From: Niebla homalea
Lineage: Eukaryota; Ascomycota; Lecanoromycetes; Lecanorales; Ramalinaceae
Direction: 5' to 3'
DNA length: 64,000 bases
Assembly (NCBI GenBank): GCA_019925105.1
Contig: JAHGAU010000038.1
Location: forward strand, 414,642 to 478,641
This document shows positions 34,001 through 45,078 of this stretch, piece after piece. A program made the position numbers and the translations under genes. A model generated the notes under the pieces. The model had not been told where the DNA came from, made no database searches, and saw only the letters and a program-made list of their open reading frames with translations. Within the stretch, counting starts at the first letter, position 1. Each line of letters opens with the position of its first letter.

Positions 34001-34751
34001 TATGCGGACCACGTGTCATCTGATACTACTAGAATTCCGCCTGACGAGCGCTTACACATCCAGTCATGAGGAGGCAAATGTAGATGACGAAATATTCAAA
34101 TCATCTGATAGGGTATATACACTTTATCAACGGCTGCAAATATCATGCCCGTAAACAACGACGAAAAAGGGCTGCTGTTGAAATTGCGACTTTTTTCTTT
34201 GGCTGCGGGAGGTATTGGCGTACTGAGCCACTGAGGCTTTCTGCATCGCCTCGGGCGCTAGGGTTCATGCATCAACCGACAGTAGTTTCTCACGGGATGC
34301 TGGTCATCCATGGACATAAAGCCTGAGCCCTTCTCATGCGATTCTCGGAGTTCTGAATTGTCTTCCTTAGGCTCCAGTCATTAGTCTTTTCACATAACTA
34401 GCTTAGCTCCTCACTCTCGTTGACTACTCATACACAATCTACCTTTGATCGACCCAAAGCCCTTACTCAACACTCACGCTTCGACTTATACCCTCCTATC
34501 AACCTGACTGACACACTCCGACTGTGTGTAATGACCGCTTGAGCTTAGATGCATCCAGTCCTACTCCCTAAGCAGTCGTCTCGCCTAAGTGTGATCAGCT
34601 GCGACAAGGGGTAGATTCGGTGTCATTGAAGGCTTTCAACAAGGCAACAGTAACTCATAAAAGTATCCTCATACTCACCACAGAAGTACCTGCAAAGAAG
34701 AACCAGACTCAACACCAAAGGAAGCAACAAGACCCCCAACATCATTCTTTG
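31022..34751. other. Long intergenic stretch (3.7 kb)
   Basis: No confident gene. A low-confidence two-exon minus-strand frame at 32043-32602 is listed separately. A C-run lies at 33700-33709. The 5' leader of the 34752 gene probably starts near 34430 (C/T-rich). Confidence 0.45.
32043..32602 (-). CDS. Possible small two-exon gene, unrecognised
   Basis: ATG 32602 starts a frame to 32271 that ends in a GTGAGT donor. A 92-bp intron (acceptor CTTTAG) joins it in phase to 32178-32043, total 155 residues. The composition looks protein-like (AMGPFINAFTEASQADQSD; DTPCLVYLVYEVTENTHGLA), but no domain is recognisable and the alternative frame over 32263-32544 looks equally plausible. Treat as a weak candidate. 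Confidence 0.22.
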
Positions 34752-36029
34752 ATGTGCAGGATCGAACGCTTTAACCTGATCTTTCCTGATGGCCATTCCG
34801 AAGTAAGAGAGCAGCTTGTGAATACCTGCCCTCGAGGGACACCAAGCTCTCCTTGCCATCACCGCGAGTATCTTCAAGTCTTCAGAGACCGCTTTGCAAC
34901 ACGCGAAGAAAACGACGAATACTTGCGAAGAACAGCGCCTGTGATAGAGCCGGGACCATCTCTCAAGGAGATCAGGAAAAGCAGGAAGCCAAAGAGTGTG
35001 CTTCAAGGCTTGGGCATCGGGTTCAAGATGTGGCGTCCATTTTCTTCGGAGAAGAAGGAAAAGGCGAGGGAGAAGTACGTCATAACGGAAAGACGAAACA
35101 GATCACCAAATCAACTCACAGTCGTCCCTCCCATGGTCCGCGCCCCATCACCACCGCCTGCATGGACCCCAAGGCCACAGGAGCCCTTCTACATGACCGC
35201 AGAGCCAAGAGAGGGGTGCGGTAGACCTACCAATCGGCATTGGGAAGAAGAAGAGCCGAAAGAGATCAGGCCAAAAAGAAAATCAGCCGGGAGACGCATA
35301 CCCGTCATCATTCATCAAGAGAAGAAGAAAAAGCGGGAGAAATTTAGAAGAGAGCATGAAAAGTCCGACTCCGACTCAGAAGACGACGAATCTTCCACCG
35401 CGCGAGTCCGTCCTTACCATCGTCCACACCGATCTCACTCCCCAGCCCCTATCATCATTACGCCAAATCGGGAGCTTGAACGCGAACGCAGGCGCAGACA
35501 TCGTGCGGAACGAAATGCAGAAGCAGAGCATTACGCCCGTCTCCGCGCTGAACGCAATGCAGCTGCAGAACAACGCGAACAAAGGCGTATCGCCGACCAT
35601 GATCGATTGCGCCTTGAATCAGCTGAACGAGCAGCAAGGCGTGCACGCCTGGAAGAACAACAGCGGGCGCGTAATGCGCAAGAACATCAACGGGATCTGG
35701 ATAGCGAGATCATCAGGCGGAGGAGTCTAGGGCTGACCAGCAGGCAGCCAACCCGATACCGGCCTGTCAGTCTGCATCACCACGATGATCGAGGGATGGG
35801 GGGCAGAGGTGATGACCTCATTGATGAGGCGATCGCCAATGCAGAGGCGAATATGCGAAGGAATGCTGAAGCACAATGGCGAGGAGGTCGTGGTGAAGCA
35901 CAATGGCCAGGAGGCCGTGGTGGTAGGGGTCGCTTGATGAGGCGCAATACAGTTGACGGCACCCAAGGAAGAGGCTATGGTGGTTATCGGAGGGGTCACG
36001 CGCGGGGGAGGTACGGCGGTTCGAGCTGA
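34752..36029 (+). CDS. Arg/Glu-rich coiled-coil protein, unknown function
   Basis: The frame is open further upstream only from a GTG. The first ATG (34752) gives 425 residues beginning MCRIERFNLIFPDGHSEVRE and NTCPRGTPSSPC, an N-terminal motif I know from many uncharacterised Pezizomycotina proteins. The middle is basic with KKEKAREKY and RIPVIIHQEKKKKREK, then a Glu/Arg/Ala helix (RRRHRAERNAEAEHYARLRA, repeated as ERNAAAEQREQRR) of about 80 residues. The tail has a Gly/Arg-rich repeat (QWRGGRGEAQWPGGRGG) resembling RGG RNA-binding stretches. Function is unknown. A nuclear or RNA-associated role is only a guess. Confidence 0.7.
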   Translation: MCRIERFNLIFPDGHSEVREQLVNTCPRGTPSSPCHHREYLQVFRDRFATREENDEYLRRTAPVIEPGPSLKEIRKSRKPKSVLQGLGIGFKMWRPFSSEKKEKAREKYVITERRNRSPNQLTVVPPMVRAPSPPPAWTPRPQEPFYMTAEPREGCGRPTNRHWEEEEPKEIRPKRKSAGRRIPVIIHQEKKKKREKFRREHEKSDSDSEDDESSTARVRPYHRPHRSHSPAPIIITPNRELERERRRRHRAERNAEAEHYARLRAERNAAAEQREQRRIADHDRLRLESAERAARRARLEEQQRARNAQEHQRDLDSEIIRRRSLGLTSRQPTRYRPVSLHHHDDRGMGGRGDDLIDEAIANAEANMRRNAEAQWRGGRGEAQWPGGRGGRGRLMRRNTVDGTQGRGYGGYRRGHARGRYGGSS

Positions 36030-36602
36030 TTCGACTTCTGATCCTCAATGTGTGATGCTTGCTCTTTGGCGAGCAGGTGTTTTCTTTGACAGACGGATAG
36101 ATCTCTTGTGTATAGACTGCCTGTGATTTTCGAATATTGGTGCATCAACAACTCAACAGAAATTTTTGCATATGGACTGTATATTGACATGAAGCAAATG
36201 ACGTCGCATCTTCCAAGATTCTTGGTGTCATTCCTAGGCTGCAATGGCACCCGTCTTCAAGGTTGTATTGGCTTGTTGTTGTGACACCCTCACGCGAGAG
36301 TGCCCCTCATTCCTGGTTGAATGGACTATACTCTTTCTGAGCCTGTCTAAAGTCGGGGACAAGAAGCCCAGACCTCTTCTTGACAATAATGATGGATTCA
36401 CCGGAAAAGGATTGTGGTGGCAGGGTAAGTGAGGCAGATTGTGAAGGCTCTTGAGGCTCTTCGTCGGAACAATTCCCGAATTTCTTGGCAAGCTAAACCA
36501 TTAATAGCCGGCACTACAAAATAGTTCATTGAGTCGTGAATCATTATATAGAGCAAAAAAGGTATACAAGTCATACTGGACCAGCCAATGAGTCAGTCGT
36601 CC
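36030..36602. other. Intergenic, convergent
   Basis: 3' regions of two convergent genes; nothing else is seen. Confidence 0.5.
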
Positions 36603-38247
36603 TCAAGTTCGCCCAGTGACTGCCTTCGTGGCCAGTACTTCAATCCTCCTTGCGTAGATCTTCATCATGTGCATGACCGGATTGCCGAATACAACATGCC
36701 TCAACTCCTGATCACACGTGATCTCTGCCCTTACGTCTTCCTCCTTTGCCTGTGCCACTTCCCCGCCCTCACTGCCTCTGAGCACGACTAATCGTCCGGC
36801 GTTTGACAGAGTACCAGGAGGTACTTCCCAGATGTAGTCCTTCGAAGTGAATGCGGGTGTTGAATTGGAGTGGATTGGCTTCGCGGGTCGTAGGAATGGT
36901 AGTCTACGAACAGGCTCCGGAGCGGGTGTCTTGAAGGTCGGGGCTGGAGAGGCATAGAGTCGAAGCAGCGAGCGTACATAAGCTGGATCGGCGCGTGGGA
37001 CGGGGTCACCTTCGTTGATGAATGACATGAAGAGTGACTTCTTATACCGGTCACTTGTAGGTTTCGTGAGTGGAAGCAAGGAGATTGGCGGCGTTCCAAA
37101 GGTAAGACAGTGTATCCTCTTGAAGTATCCCGTCAGGGAGTTGAGCTCTGATTGAGCATTCTCGGCAAGCATGTGGGCGTAGAGAAGGCTGGCGACAGCA
37201 CCTCCGGCAGAATGACCTGTCATCAGCAGGGAGCACGTCGTCCGACCTGGATTTTCTTCCAAAAGTTGTCGGAGGCGAGCAGCAACCGGGGCTATCATCT
37301 TCCTTGCTACGGACAGGAATCCTGAATGGCAGAGATTGCCTGGGTCGTCCAGAAAGCCGTCTGCTGCTACAGGAGCGGAATGAAGATTCACTGCCCAATC
37401 CATGAAGGTTTGACTGCCACGAATCGCAAAGACCACACAGTTTCTGTCATCAAGAGGCATCGATTTGATGACCATGGCTTTGGTCCCAAGCCGCCAATCC
37501 GCGTTGACAAACGCATCCTTCTCAGTGCCAGTTGGTTTTTCGTAGGCCCGTTGGGAGTAATCCGCGGCGAGGCATAACAACGGATATGAAGGGAGATATA
37601 ATCTCAAGAGTGGGAGATGTAGAGGTAGTTTGGAGTTGGCGTAAAGATTTGCTTTTGCAAAGTAATTGGTATTGATTATGGTAGAAGTGACGGCTCTCTC
37701 GGCTGTTCTAGAAGCACGACTGCTTCTGAATATACCGCCTCCTCGAAGTCCTGATACCGCTTGCTCCTCAGGGATGACTAGGTAGTGTCAGTGGTGTTTG
37801 CTGTTCTTCACTCTTCCATCGCTTACCCAAATCACCTTCTTGCCCAAGAAATGTCTCCTCATCGATAGAGGTGATGATCGAATTGAGCTTGGCAGTGATC
37901 CTTCCACATAGTGCTCCTTCAGGAAAGCCATCCCTTTGCCCGCTCTGATGACCCGAGAAGTGAGACTGGAATGGCTCGGCTGGCGCAACTGATAAGAGGT
38001 TTGGGGTCGATTGAGCAGGTAGTCGTGGCAATGTTGCAGGTGGTCCCAATGAAGGATGGGTAAGGTTTGTCGCATAATCCACTACATCGTCGCTCCACGA
38101 GGGTGGCGGCGGCCGGGCGAGTCTGTTCACCACTCGACCATTCGGAGTGGTGGGGGCTCGCCTTGCTTTGACCTTTGGGGCTTGTGCTCGTGGCTCTTTC
38201 GAGTATTTTCTAGCTGTTGGCTGTTCTCCTGACTTTTGGACGAACAT
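36603..38247 (-). CDS. Class 3 lipase (alpha/beta hydrolase)
   Basis: Exon 1 (38247-37827) and exon 2 (37777-36603) splice in phase over a 49-bp intron (GTAAGC to CCTAG) to 531 residues. The first 140 residues are a Pro/Arg-rich, probably disordered extension. The lipase_3 core follows: YSQRAYEKPTG, VVFAIRGSQTFMDWAVNL and the nucleophile elbow GHSAGG (catalytic Ser about residue 330), then HCLTFGTPPISLLP and FINEGDPVPRADPAYV, which carries the likely catalytic Asp. The catalytic His is probably in RHVVFGNPVMHMM near the end. No signal peptide is present, so an intracellular lipase is likelier than a secreted one. The start at 38247 is the first ATG; TTG opens the frame. Confidence 0.88.
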
Positions 38248-39108
38248 GCTCAATCACTACCCATGCTGGCAAGAGAGGATGCTTCTCCATACGCACAATG
38301 AAGTCGCGGAAGAGCCGGCTTCATCGATGATCATAAGCCTAGAGATGCCCAAGGTCAAGGCCCTCGAAGCCGTGGATTCTTATTGGAGCACAGCCTCACT
38401 GCATTGCGCTATGCAACCAAAAGTGTGATGAACGGCCCCATTGGCGGTGTCATGCCGGCTAGCATGCAACCCGAACGCTCGATCGAGTCTCCACGCACAT
38501 TTACGATAACAACGTGCGGTATTCAACGATTCAATTCTCCTCAACAGTGAAGGCAACAAAAGGGGGCTGTTGTTAAGGTGAACCCCGAGACCCCCAAACT
38601 TCATCAGTAGTGACTAAGGTAGTGAGGCCCCCCTCAATTCAGCCTTAAAAGATCTTCTAGGCGAAGTGAATGACCCGAGACCTGACCCGAAGAAGTCAAA
38701 GCTGCGTCATAAATCGACTTTTGGCGTGTTTCACGTTCTGTCACGCTTCTTTCAATGCCGCAAGTGGTGGCCACCTCCCACACGGCCGTACTCCCGTAAG
38801 ACCAACTTGCTACAGTAATTGTGCGGCACGACGTCACGGACTCATGGATCTCAATTCCCGGTATGACAATAATCGTCCCTGCTGCCCGCTCAAAATGTGT
38901 CTGCTTCCTGTTCACCATTGCTCCACAAGAAAGAAAGTCAGCTAGTTGTGTGAATAAGGCGATGCTTGACGATTGGAGTGAATGTCTGACTTCTACTGTC
39001 CGGTGCTGACGCACCAATAATGGATTGCTCGCCTTTGCTCAGTCTTTTGCCTTATCCTGTTCTCTCATGGTGTCTTGCTGTGCGACATTCTTCACCTCCA
39101 CAGCTACA
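38248..39108. other. Divergent intergenic region
   Basis: 5' region shared by the lipase and GNAT genes. No conserved frame is seen. Confidence 0.5.
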
Positions 39109-40199
39109 ATGCCTTACACCGTTGACATAATTCAAGCTCCTGATGTACCTCGACTGGCCGATATCCAGTGGGCTGCCTTGAATAACAACCCTCTCATACA
39201 ATGTCTCTATCCTAGAGGTGCTACGCCAGAGCTTACCGCCTTCACCACAAGCTCTTACCAGAAAGCGCTCACCTTTCCGTCAGCGACCATCCTAAAGGCC
39301 ACAGATGATGCAACGGGTGAGATTGTGGGGTTTGCGAAATGGATCCTTTACACGCAAAAAGAGGAGACGGAGTTCCGTCGAAGCATTTCAAGTGATGGTC
39401 AGGCAAGAAGTGGGGGCTCCTCACGTCGAAGCTCTGGTTGGCAAAAGGAGAAGCATCTCATGCCTTCAACGCCGCCCGACTGTCATGGTGTGCTACTCGA
39501 ACATTGGGGTAACATTATGAATAAAACCCGAAGACGCATCCCAGGGCCGAGGGGGCATGCCTGTAGTACTGGAGCTCCATGCTCCCTTGAGTGTTACTTT
39601 GCCAATTTCTCAGAGACTCTCTGGGGTTCGTCTACTCCTGAACATTTCATTGGCAGCACTGACAGCATTCCTCAGTCTTGGACATTCTCCACGTTCTACC
39701 ACGTCACCAGGGCAACGGTGCTGGCGCCTCTCTAATCAATTGGGGTCTTGGACAAGCCGACAGCGAAGGCGTGGAATGCTACGTAGAAACTTCACCAGCT
39801 GCACGATCATTATGTGTCACCAAAGGCTTTCGCCATGTCGCGGAAATGCGCATCGAGCTGGGGAGATGGAAGGAGGGCTATACAGATTACAGGCATAGCG
39901 TCATGATCAGACCACCCTACGGAGAAGTCGAGCCCCTGAGCGGATCAGCCAAAGAAGATCCATTCCGAGATAATGGACCTTTGTCTCCTATAGAAGAGCA
40001 AGCGATCTCACCAATCAGCGAGATTGAGGAGCCGGCCTACACGGCAGAAGCAACAATGCTTGAATTCAAATCGACTTCGTCACTAAGGTCTGCAAGGCTC
40101 AGGGACGCTAGGCGCAGTAACAGCAACAGAAGCTCAAGGATATCTACCATGTACCTGGATGACAATCCGCCGCTGCCAAAAACACCCGAGGTAGCCTGA
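39109..40199 (+). CDS. GNAT-family N-acetyltransferase
   Basis: Exons 39109-39562 and 39676-40199 join in phase (113-bp intron, GTAGTA donor, CTGAC branch site, CCTCAG acceptor) to 325 residues. The junction restores a GNAT core strand directly before the acetyl-CoA loop: FLDILHVLPRHQGNGAGASL, where QGNGAG is the Q/RxxGxG/A motif. VECYVETSPAARSLCVTKGF is the following helix. Residues 1-70 carry the N-terminal GNAT helices (VPRLADIQWAALNNNPLIQC). The last 90 residues are an acidic, Ser-rich tail not needed for the fold. The substrate is unknown. Confidence 0.82.
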
Positions 40200-42286
40200 A
40201 TGTCATCAGTCACATCCGGGGCGCAAAAGCCATCTACCCTCTTCACGATCTTGTCATTGGTTGGGCTCACGGCTTCTAAAAATGGACGAGTCAGTCGCAA
40301 GAGCGCTACACTTTTCTAATTCTGTGGGGATGTTGAGATGCTTGATGCTTGGCATCTTTGCTCCATCTACACTGAAGGCCTGGGTCAGAATGCAGACTCA
40401 ACAGCCGTGTGAACAGTCCCAATTCGGATAGGTTTTCGATTGTTTCAGGTCAATTCTCCGACGGGACTATTCAATCTCGTCGCCTACTGCAGGATCGCTT
40501 GCTGTGTGGTTCGCACAGTGATTCTATCTCTGAGACAGCAATGTTTCATACAAGTAAGCCACTTCCGGACAACGCTACCAAATAGGAGATCAGCAGGAGC
40601 GCGCAAATGATGAAGCGTCAAGCTTGGCCGATCTGGCCGTTTGGGTAAGAGCCTTTTGTAATACAGATTAAGGCTATGGGTCATGGAAGAATTCACTGGG
40701 GCTTTCTACGAAAACATTTGTGGATCAATACGCGGAAGGATTCTCTTCTCGCTTTTGAAAGCTACGGTGACACCTCTGGGCACATTCAAAGCCACTGAAG
40801 CTCACGCACTGAGCATATTAAGTGGAGAAAGACGATGCCGGGGAATCTTTCACTCTTCTGCCCTTGTTCTTGAGTCGAAATAGCCGCGGATCGTGATTAA
40901 GCCTTCACTATTGGTGATGGGCGATGAGACTCCTTGCCAATCGCATTGGGACCAATCAACGGGTTGAGTCGACCTGTCTCAAAAGCTCCAAATGGTCAAG
41001 GCATTTAGATGTCTTTCGCGCCTGTCATCGGCGCTGTTGTCTTTCAGAACAGTATGGACCTGCAGGGCAAGAAGCGGCCAAGGCAGGCTTGCCACAGTAT
41101 ATCCTGGATCAGATTAGAGAGCCAGCTGCTGCAGCGAACCGGAATGTGGTGGCGGGCATTGGCGATCGATCGATACCTTTCCTTGGAGTCTGAGGAATGT
41201 GTGGATCCTTTGCACTTATATGGCGGCCTGTAGGTTGAATTGGAGAGCTTTCATCAGACCTGAAGAGAGTACGGAGCGTGTGGAAGTAAGGACGTGGGTG
41301 CAGGAAGATAAGGAAGATTCTTCGTAGGCGTGCCAGAGAGTGTTTCTGAATAAAGATCAGGCCGGCGTATAGGTGCTTGGATCATCAGGTTCCTTAATTT
41401 CGAAGAAGTTAGCCCGAAGAATTGATGCTAGAACAAGGTTGAATGTTATAATGAAGTCAGCAGAGGCCATTTGCAAGCAAGTGACAGATATGATCTTGGA
41501 TTTGAGCGAAGACTCGAAAGTTTATCCCACGGACAATCTTCAAATTGAGACACATTTTCGACATCAAGAAGGGACAGCATACAAAAGGTAGAAAATTCTG
41601 TGTCTCAAAACACCAATAAAGGATAAGTATACAAAACATTTTCATATGCAATTGGACAACTCATCTCTAAAATTCGGCTTGAGATGAGCAGTTGCACAAG
41701 TACAAAGTGCGAAGAGAAATAGGTCCTCATAAGTTGTGTAGGTGCTGGAAACCCATGCGATGATGCCTAGCAAGTGTAGGCATACATATCAGGCCTAGTG
41801 GATATAATTTGAATGCTGACGGCCTTGCCTATTTACAGCATAGCGTGCACAGCCATGAGACCGATCCAGACTCATAATCTCGGGATGACGCCATGCTAAT
41901 GTTCGAGTCTCCAAGATGAAGCGAGTAATGGACATGATTATGGTGAAGTATGGGTGTCTCTCGAGGCGTCAAACGTGCAGAGGGATTGTATGGAAGCGGC
42001 GATCCATGCGGTGACTTCTGCTGCTGGTTGGATAAAGCTGTGACGCAACATGCAGTTGGAAAACGAGTGGCTCTGCCAGTGGCCAATGAAAAAGTCTAAT
42101 TATTGCAATAAAAATCAAGGCAACATCGGTCCGATCACCCGAGCAATTACGTTGTCGTCGACTCGTCGTGCCAACTTTTCATTTTAATCACCATATCGAC
42201 ATTCTCCTTTGCGATTTTGTTCCCTTCACTTCGACTTTCAGGGCCGCAAGAAGCCGGACCAGTATCGTAACTCCGTGGTCGCCGAC
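40200..42286. other. Intergenic with an MFS remnant
   Basis: 2.1 kb with no intact gene. Around 41000-41193 lies a decayed transporter piece, listed separately. The MARVEL gene leader starts near 42160. Confidence 0.5.
41009..41193 (+). pseudogene. Degraded MFS transporter C-terminal fragment
   Basis: Two frames give pieces of the end of a fungal major-facilitator drug transporter. SFAPVIGAVVFQNSMDLQG lies in the frame starting at 41009. AAKAGLPQYILDQIREPAAAAN lies in the next frame, ending at 41193. A frameshift near 41070 separates them and nothing upstream encodes the other membrane segments. Family recognition is by the order VFQN, LPQYILDQI and PAAAAN. Confidence 0.45.
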
Positions 42287-43305
42287 ATGTCGAAACTTCA
42301 TCTTGTCACGCGTAGCGCTTCGACATTCCTCTATGCTCTGGAGTTCCTCATCTCTGCTCTTATTCTAGGCATCTTCTCATACTTCCTTGCGCATCTCGCC
42401 CGAGATGATACGAACCCGCCCATCCCGCAGTGGGAGAGGGCGGTCGAAGGCATATCTGGGGCCGCCGTGCTATACACCATCTTCGCCGTTCTCCTCACAT
42501 GCTTCTTCGGCGGCATCACATTCTTTGCTCTGATTGCAGTGGTCCTTGACATCTGCTTTTGTGGGGGTATGATCGCCATTGCAGTCTTGGCACGTGGTGG
42601 CAAAGATTCCTGCGGTTCGGTCAACAACTCACCTATAGGCCCGGGACAACATGTCTCCTGTCAGCTGGAGAGGGTGACATTTATAGTTGCGATCATTGGG
42701 GCGTACGTTCTTCGAATGTCTTGCCCGACGATCATATACTGACAAATCCTGACAGGTTCCTATTCTTGGTCTCGGCGCTTGTACAGGTCTTCCTGTCCCG
42801 TTCGCACAAACGCGAGAAGCGCTACGGCCCAAGCCCATCAAACAATTACACGTCCGGCTCCGGCAAGAGACGCCCCTGGCAACGCAAGAATCGCAAGAAC
42901 AAAGGCGCCGGTGATGCCGAGCTGGGCGCCTTCAGCTCTGGTGGTCTAGGAGCGAATGGCCAAGAGAAGACCGCAAACCGAGATTCGGATATCACTGGAA
43001 CCACTGCGCCGGTGACTGACACCGCTTACGGCGGTCCTACCAATAAGTACGCCACCCACGAGCCTACTCTACCGACTCACCACGCAAGCTACACTCCACA
43101 GACCACTGGGACTGTTGGAGGGCCAAATCCTGGAGTCGCCGGACCTGCTGGTGCAGGCCATCATAGTGCAGTGTCAGAGATGGATGGAAGCGCGGCAGGT
43201 GGACCACAAAATCCTTATGTCCAGCACGAAGCCAATCCCTATGCTGAAGTGCATGGTGGAGGATATGTGCACTCGAATCCGGAACAAAACACATACACCC
43301 GTTGA
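42287..43305 (+). CDS. MARVEL-domain membrane protein
   Basis: Exons 42287-42702 and 42756-43305 splice in phase over a 53-bp intron (GTACGT to CTGACAG) to 321 residues. Four membrane segments span about residues 15-150 (FLYALEFLISALILGIFSYF; AAVLYTIFAVLLTCFFGGI; FFALIAVVLDICFCGGMIA; VTFIVAIIG joined to AFLFLVSALVQVFL). This is the MARVEL arrangement of eisosome or vesicle-trafficking proteins such as Nce102 relatives. A paired-Cys extracellular loop lies before the last segment (DSCGSVNNS and HVSCQLE). The C-terminal 160 residues are Gly/Pro/Thr-rich and cytosolic. ATG 42287 is chosen because the preceding frame lacks conserved sequence. Confidence 0.85.
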
Positions 43306-43778
43306 GAGGGTGACTGTGATGGTGTGGGTTCATGGAAGGCGATGACAGAGAGTACACAAACGATACCATCCTTTGAAAAGGTCGACTACTATTCAAGAGT
43401 ATATATTCATGAGTTTGCTGCATTCTCGCACTTTGAGAACGGCTTATTGGCCGTTTTGTATATAATCCTAATTCATGAAAATCATATCTATATCCCCGTT
43501 CCAAAAAACTGCTACGAGGTGGGAAGCATCCCCCGTTGATCCTGACTGCGATCAACGCATCAACATTAGCTTCTTGATTGTCACAATGATGAAGTAGTCC
43601 TCCTCGGCCTGCAATCTTGCTGGTTGCCTTGTTGCTGACCATCTCATGGCAGCTCTTCTAAGCCCCCACAACTTGCCCCGGAGAACCCAATGCCATCCTT
43701 TCGAATCCGCCGATCAAAGGGAACCCTTTCCTCCAACGTCATTACTCCAGCCATCCGAGAGATCCAAATTCCATGATC
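43306..43778. other. Intergenic, convergent
   Basis: 3' regions of the MARVEL and coiled-coil genes; nothing else is supportable. Confidence 0.5.
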
Positions 43779-44228
43779 TCACCCCCGAACCGTCTCCCCA
43801 TCTGTTGCATGACCCCCCTCCCCACGATCAGCACCTCCATTGCCCCCTCCTCCAAGCTCCGCCTGTCGCCCCCGCTGCAACCTCATCTGGCCCTCCCTCG
43901 ACCGCTGAAACTCCTCGAAAGACACCGGCGGCTCCCCTCGCTCCGTCCGTCTCGCCTGGTCCTCCTCATATATCTGATGAGTCTGTATATTGCGGATCTG
44001 CAATGCGGCATCGAGTCGGGCCTGACCCTGCCCGGGCTGTCTGTTGTTGAGCTGCTCCCCCAGGCGCTCGAGCTCCTTGTTGGTGTTTTTGAGTCTTTGG
44101 ACTTCCTGCTGCGTTTTGTACCTGTCGTAGAGGCGGTGGGCCGAGCCCCAGATCTGGTAGCTGCTCGAGAGGATCATGACGAATTGGAGGAGGCGCCATT
44201 CTTCGTGGGAGAGGGAGAGCTCTAACAT
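43779..44228 (-). CDS. Small coiled-coil protein, unknown
   Basis: A 149-residue single-exon frame from ATG 44228: MLELSLSHEEWRLLQFVMIL, then SSSYQIWGSAHRLYDRYKTQ and a heptad-rich helix (QEVQRLKNTNKELERLGEQL). The tail is charged and ends in a Gly-rich stretch. The opposite strand is also open (43773-44225) but reads as Pro/Leu/Arg low complexity, so I prefer this strand. No known domain. It is divergent from the MRPL12 gene, only 198 bp from its start. Confidence 0.55.
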   Translation of the reverse strand: MLELSLSHEEWRLLQFVMILSSSYQIWGSAHRLYDRYKTQQEVQRLKNTNKELERLGEQLNNRQPGQGQARLDAALQIRNIQTHQIYEEDQARRTERGEPPVSFEEFQRSREGQMRLQRGRQAELGGGGNGGADRGEGGHATDGETVRG

Positions 44229-44426
44229 CTTGGATAGAGAGGGTCGAAGAGAGTTGGAGTAGTGGGTTGTGAGAGATCAGCCGGAGAGGATGAAAGTGAC
44301 GATCCTCACATTGATTGAGGCGGAAAGCCGTTCCGAACGAGACGCGCTAGCAAAATGGACGTTCTCAAAATGTAAAGATCTCTCTTTTTGCCTTCAACCT
44401 TCCTTCCCATATAGACTACTTCTACA

Positions 44427-45078
44427 ATGTCAATACCATATACATCTACAACGCGGTGTTGTGCAAGATCATTCCAGCTATCATCCAGGAGACTGACATT
44501 GGGACGGCCCCCCATAACACAACATGACCGCAAAGCACCATCCCGGCGATGGCAGTCTACAGAAGCGGCAGCATCACCCTCGAACCCCAAGATCTCTACC
44601 ATTGTCGACCAGATAAGCCAACTGACTTTACTGGAGACCGCTGATTTGGTCTCGAATCTCAAGGTTGGGGACCACATTGCCTCATCACCATTCCTACAGG
44701 TCTCCTCTTTTCGCGATCTGTGCTCAATGCTTACGTTTCTACCATGCCCAGTCTCGCCTCAATATCCCAGATATGCCAATGGGTAATTTCTCGGCCGGCC
44801 CTGCAGCTCCAGCAGCCGCTGCTGTTGAAGAACCAGAAGAAGCTGCTCCTGCGGCGCAAGAAAAGACCCTGTTCACTCTGACGCTGAAATCGTTCGAGAC
44901 GGCCTCGAAACCGAAGATCATCAAGGAGATCAAGAGTATGTTGGGGCTGAGCTTGGTGGATAGCAAGAAATTCGTGGAGAGCGCTCCGAAGATGATGAAG
45001 GAAGGGGTAGCGAAGGAGGAGGGGGAGAAGATTGTGGAGACTATGAAGGGCTTGGGTGGGGTGGTCAGTCTGGATTAG
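44427..45078 (+). CDS. MRPL12: Mitochondrial ribosomal protein L7/L12
   Basis: Exons 44427-44663 and 44752-45078 (88-bp intron, phase 0) give 187 residues. An Arg/Ser-rich mitochondrial presequence (RSFQLSSRRLTLGRPPITQH) precedes the N-terminal dimerisation region (KISTIVDQISQLTLLETADL). An Ala/Pro hinge (GPAAPAAAAVEEPEEAAPAA) follows, then the L7/L12 C-terminal domain (SKPKIIKEIKSMLGLSLVDS, KKFVESAPKMMKEGVAKEEG). That domain forms the ribosomal stalk that recruits elongation factors. Length is normal for fungal mitochondrial L12. Confidence 0.93.

Noticed and set aside
43773..44225. Plus-strand frame of 150 codons
   Set aside because: Its opposite strand encodes a more protein-like coiled coil with an ATG start; the plus frame is Pro/Leu/Arg-rich.
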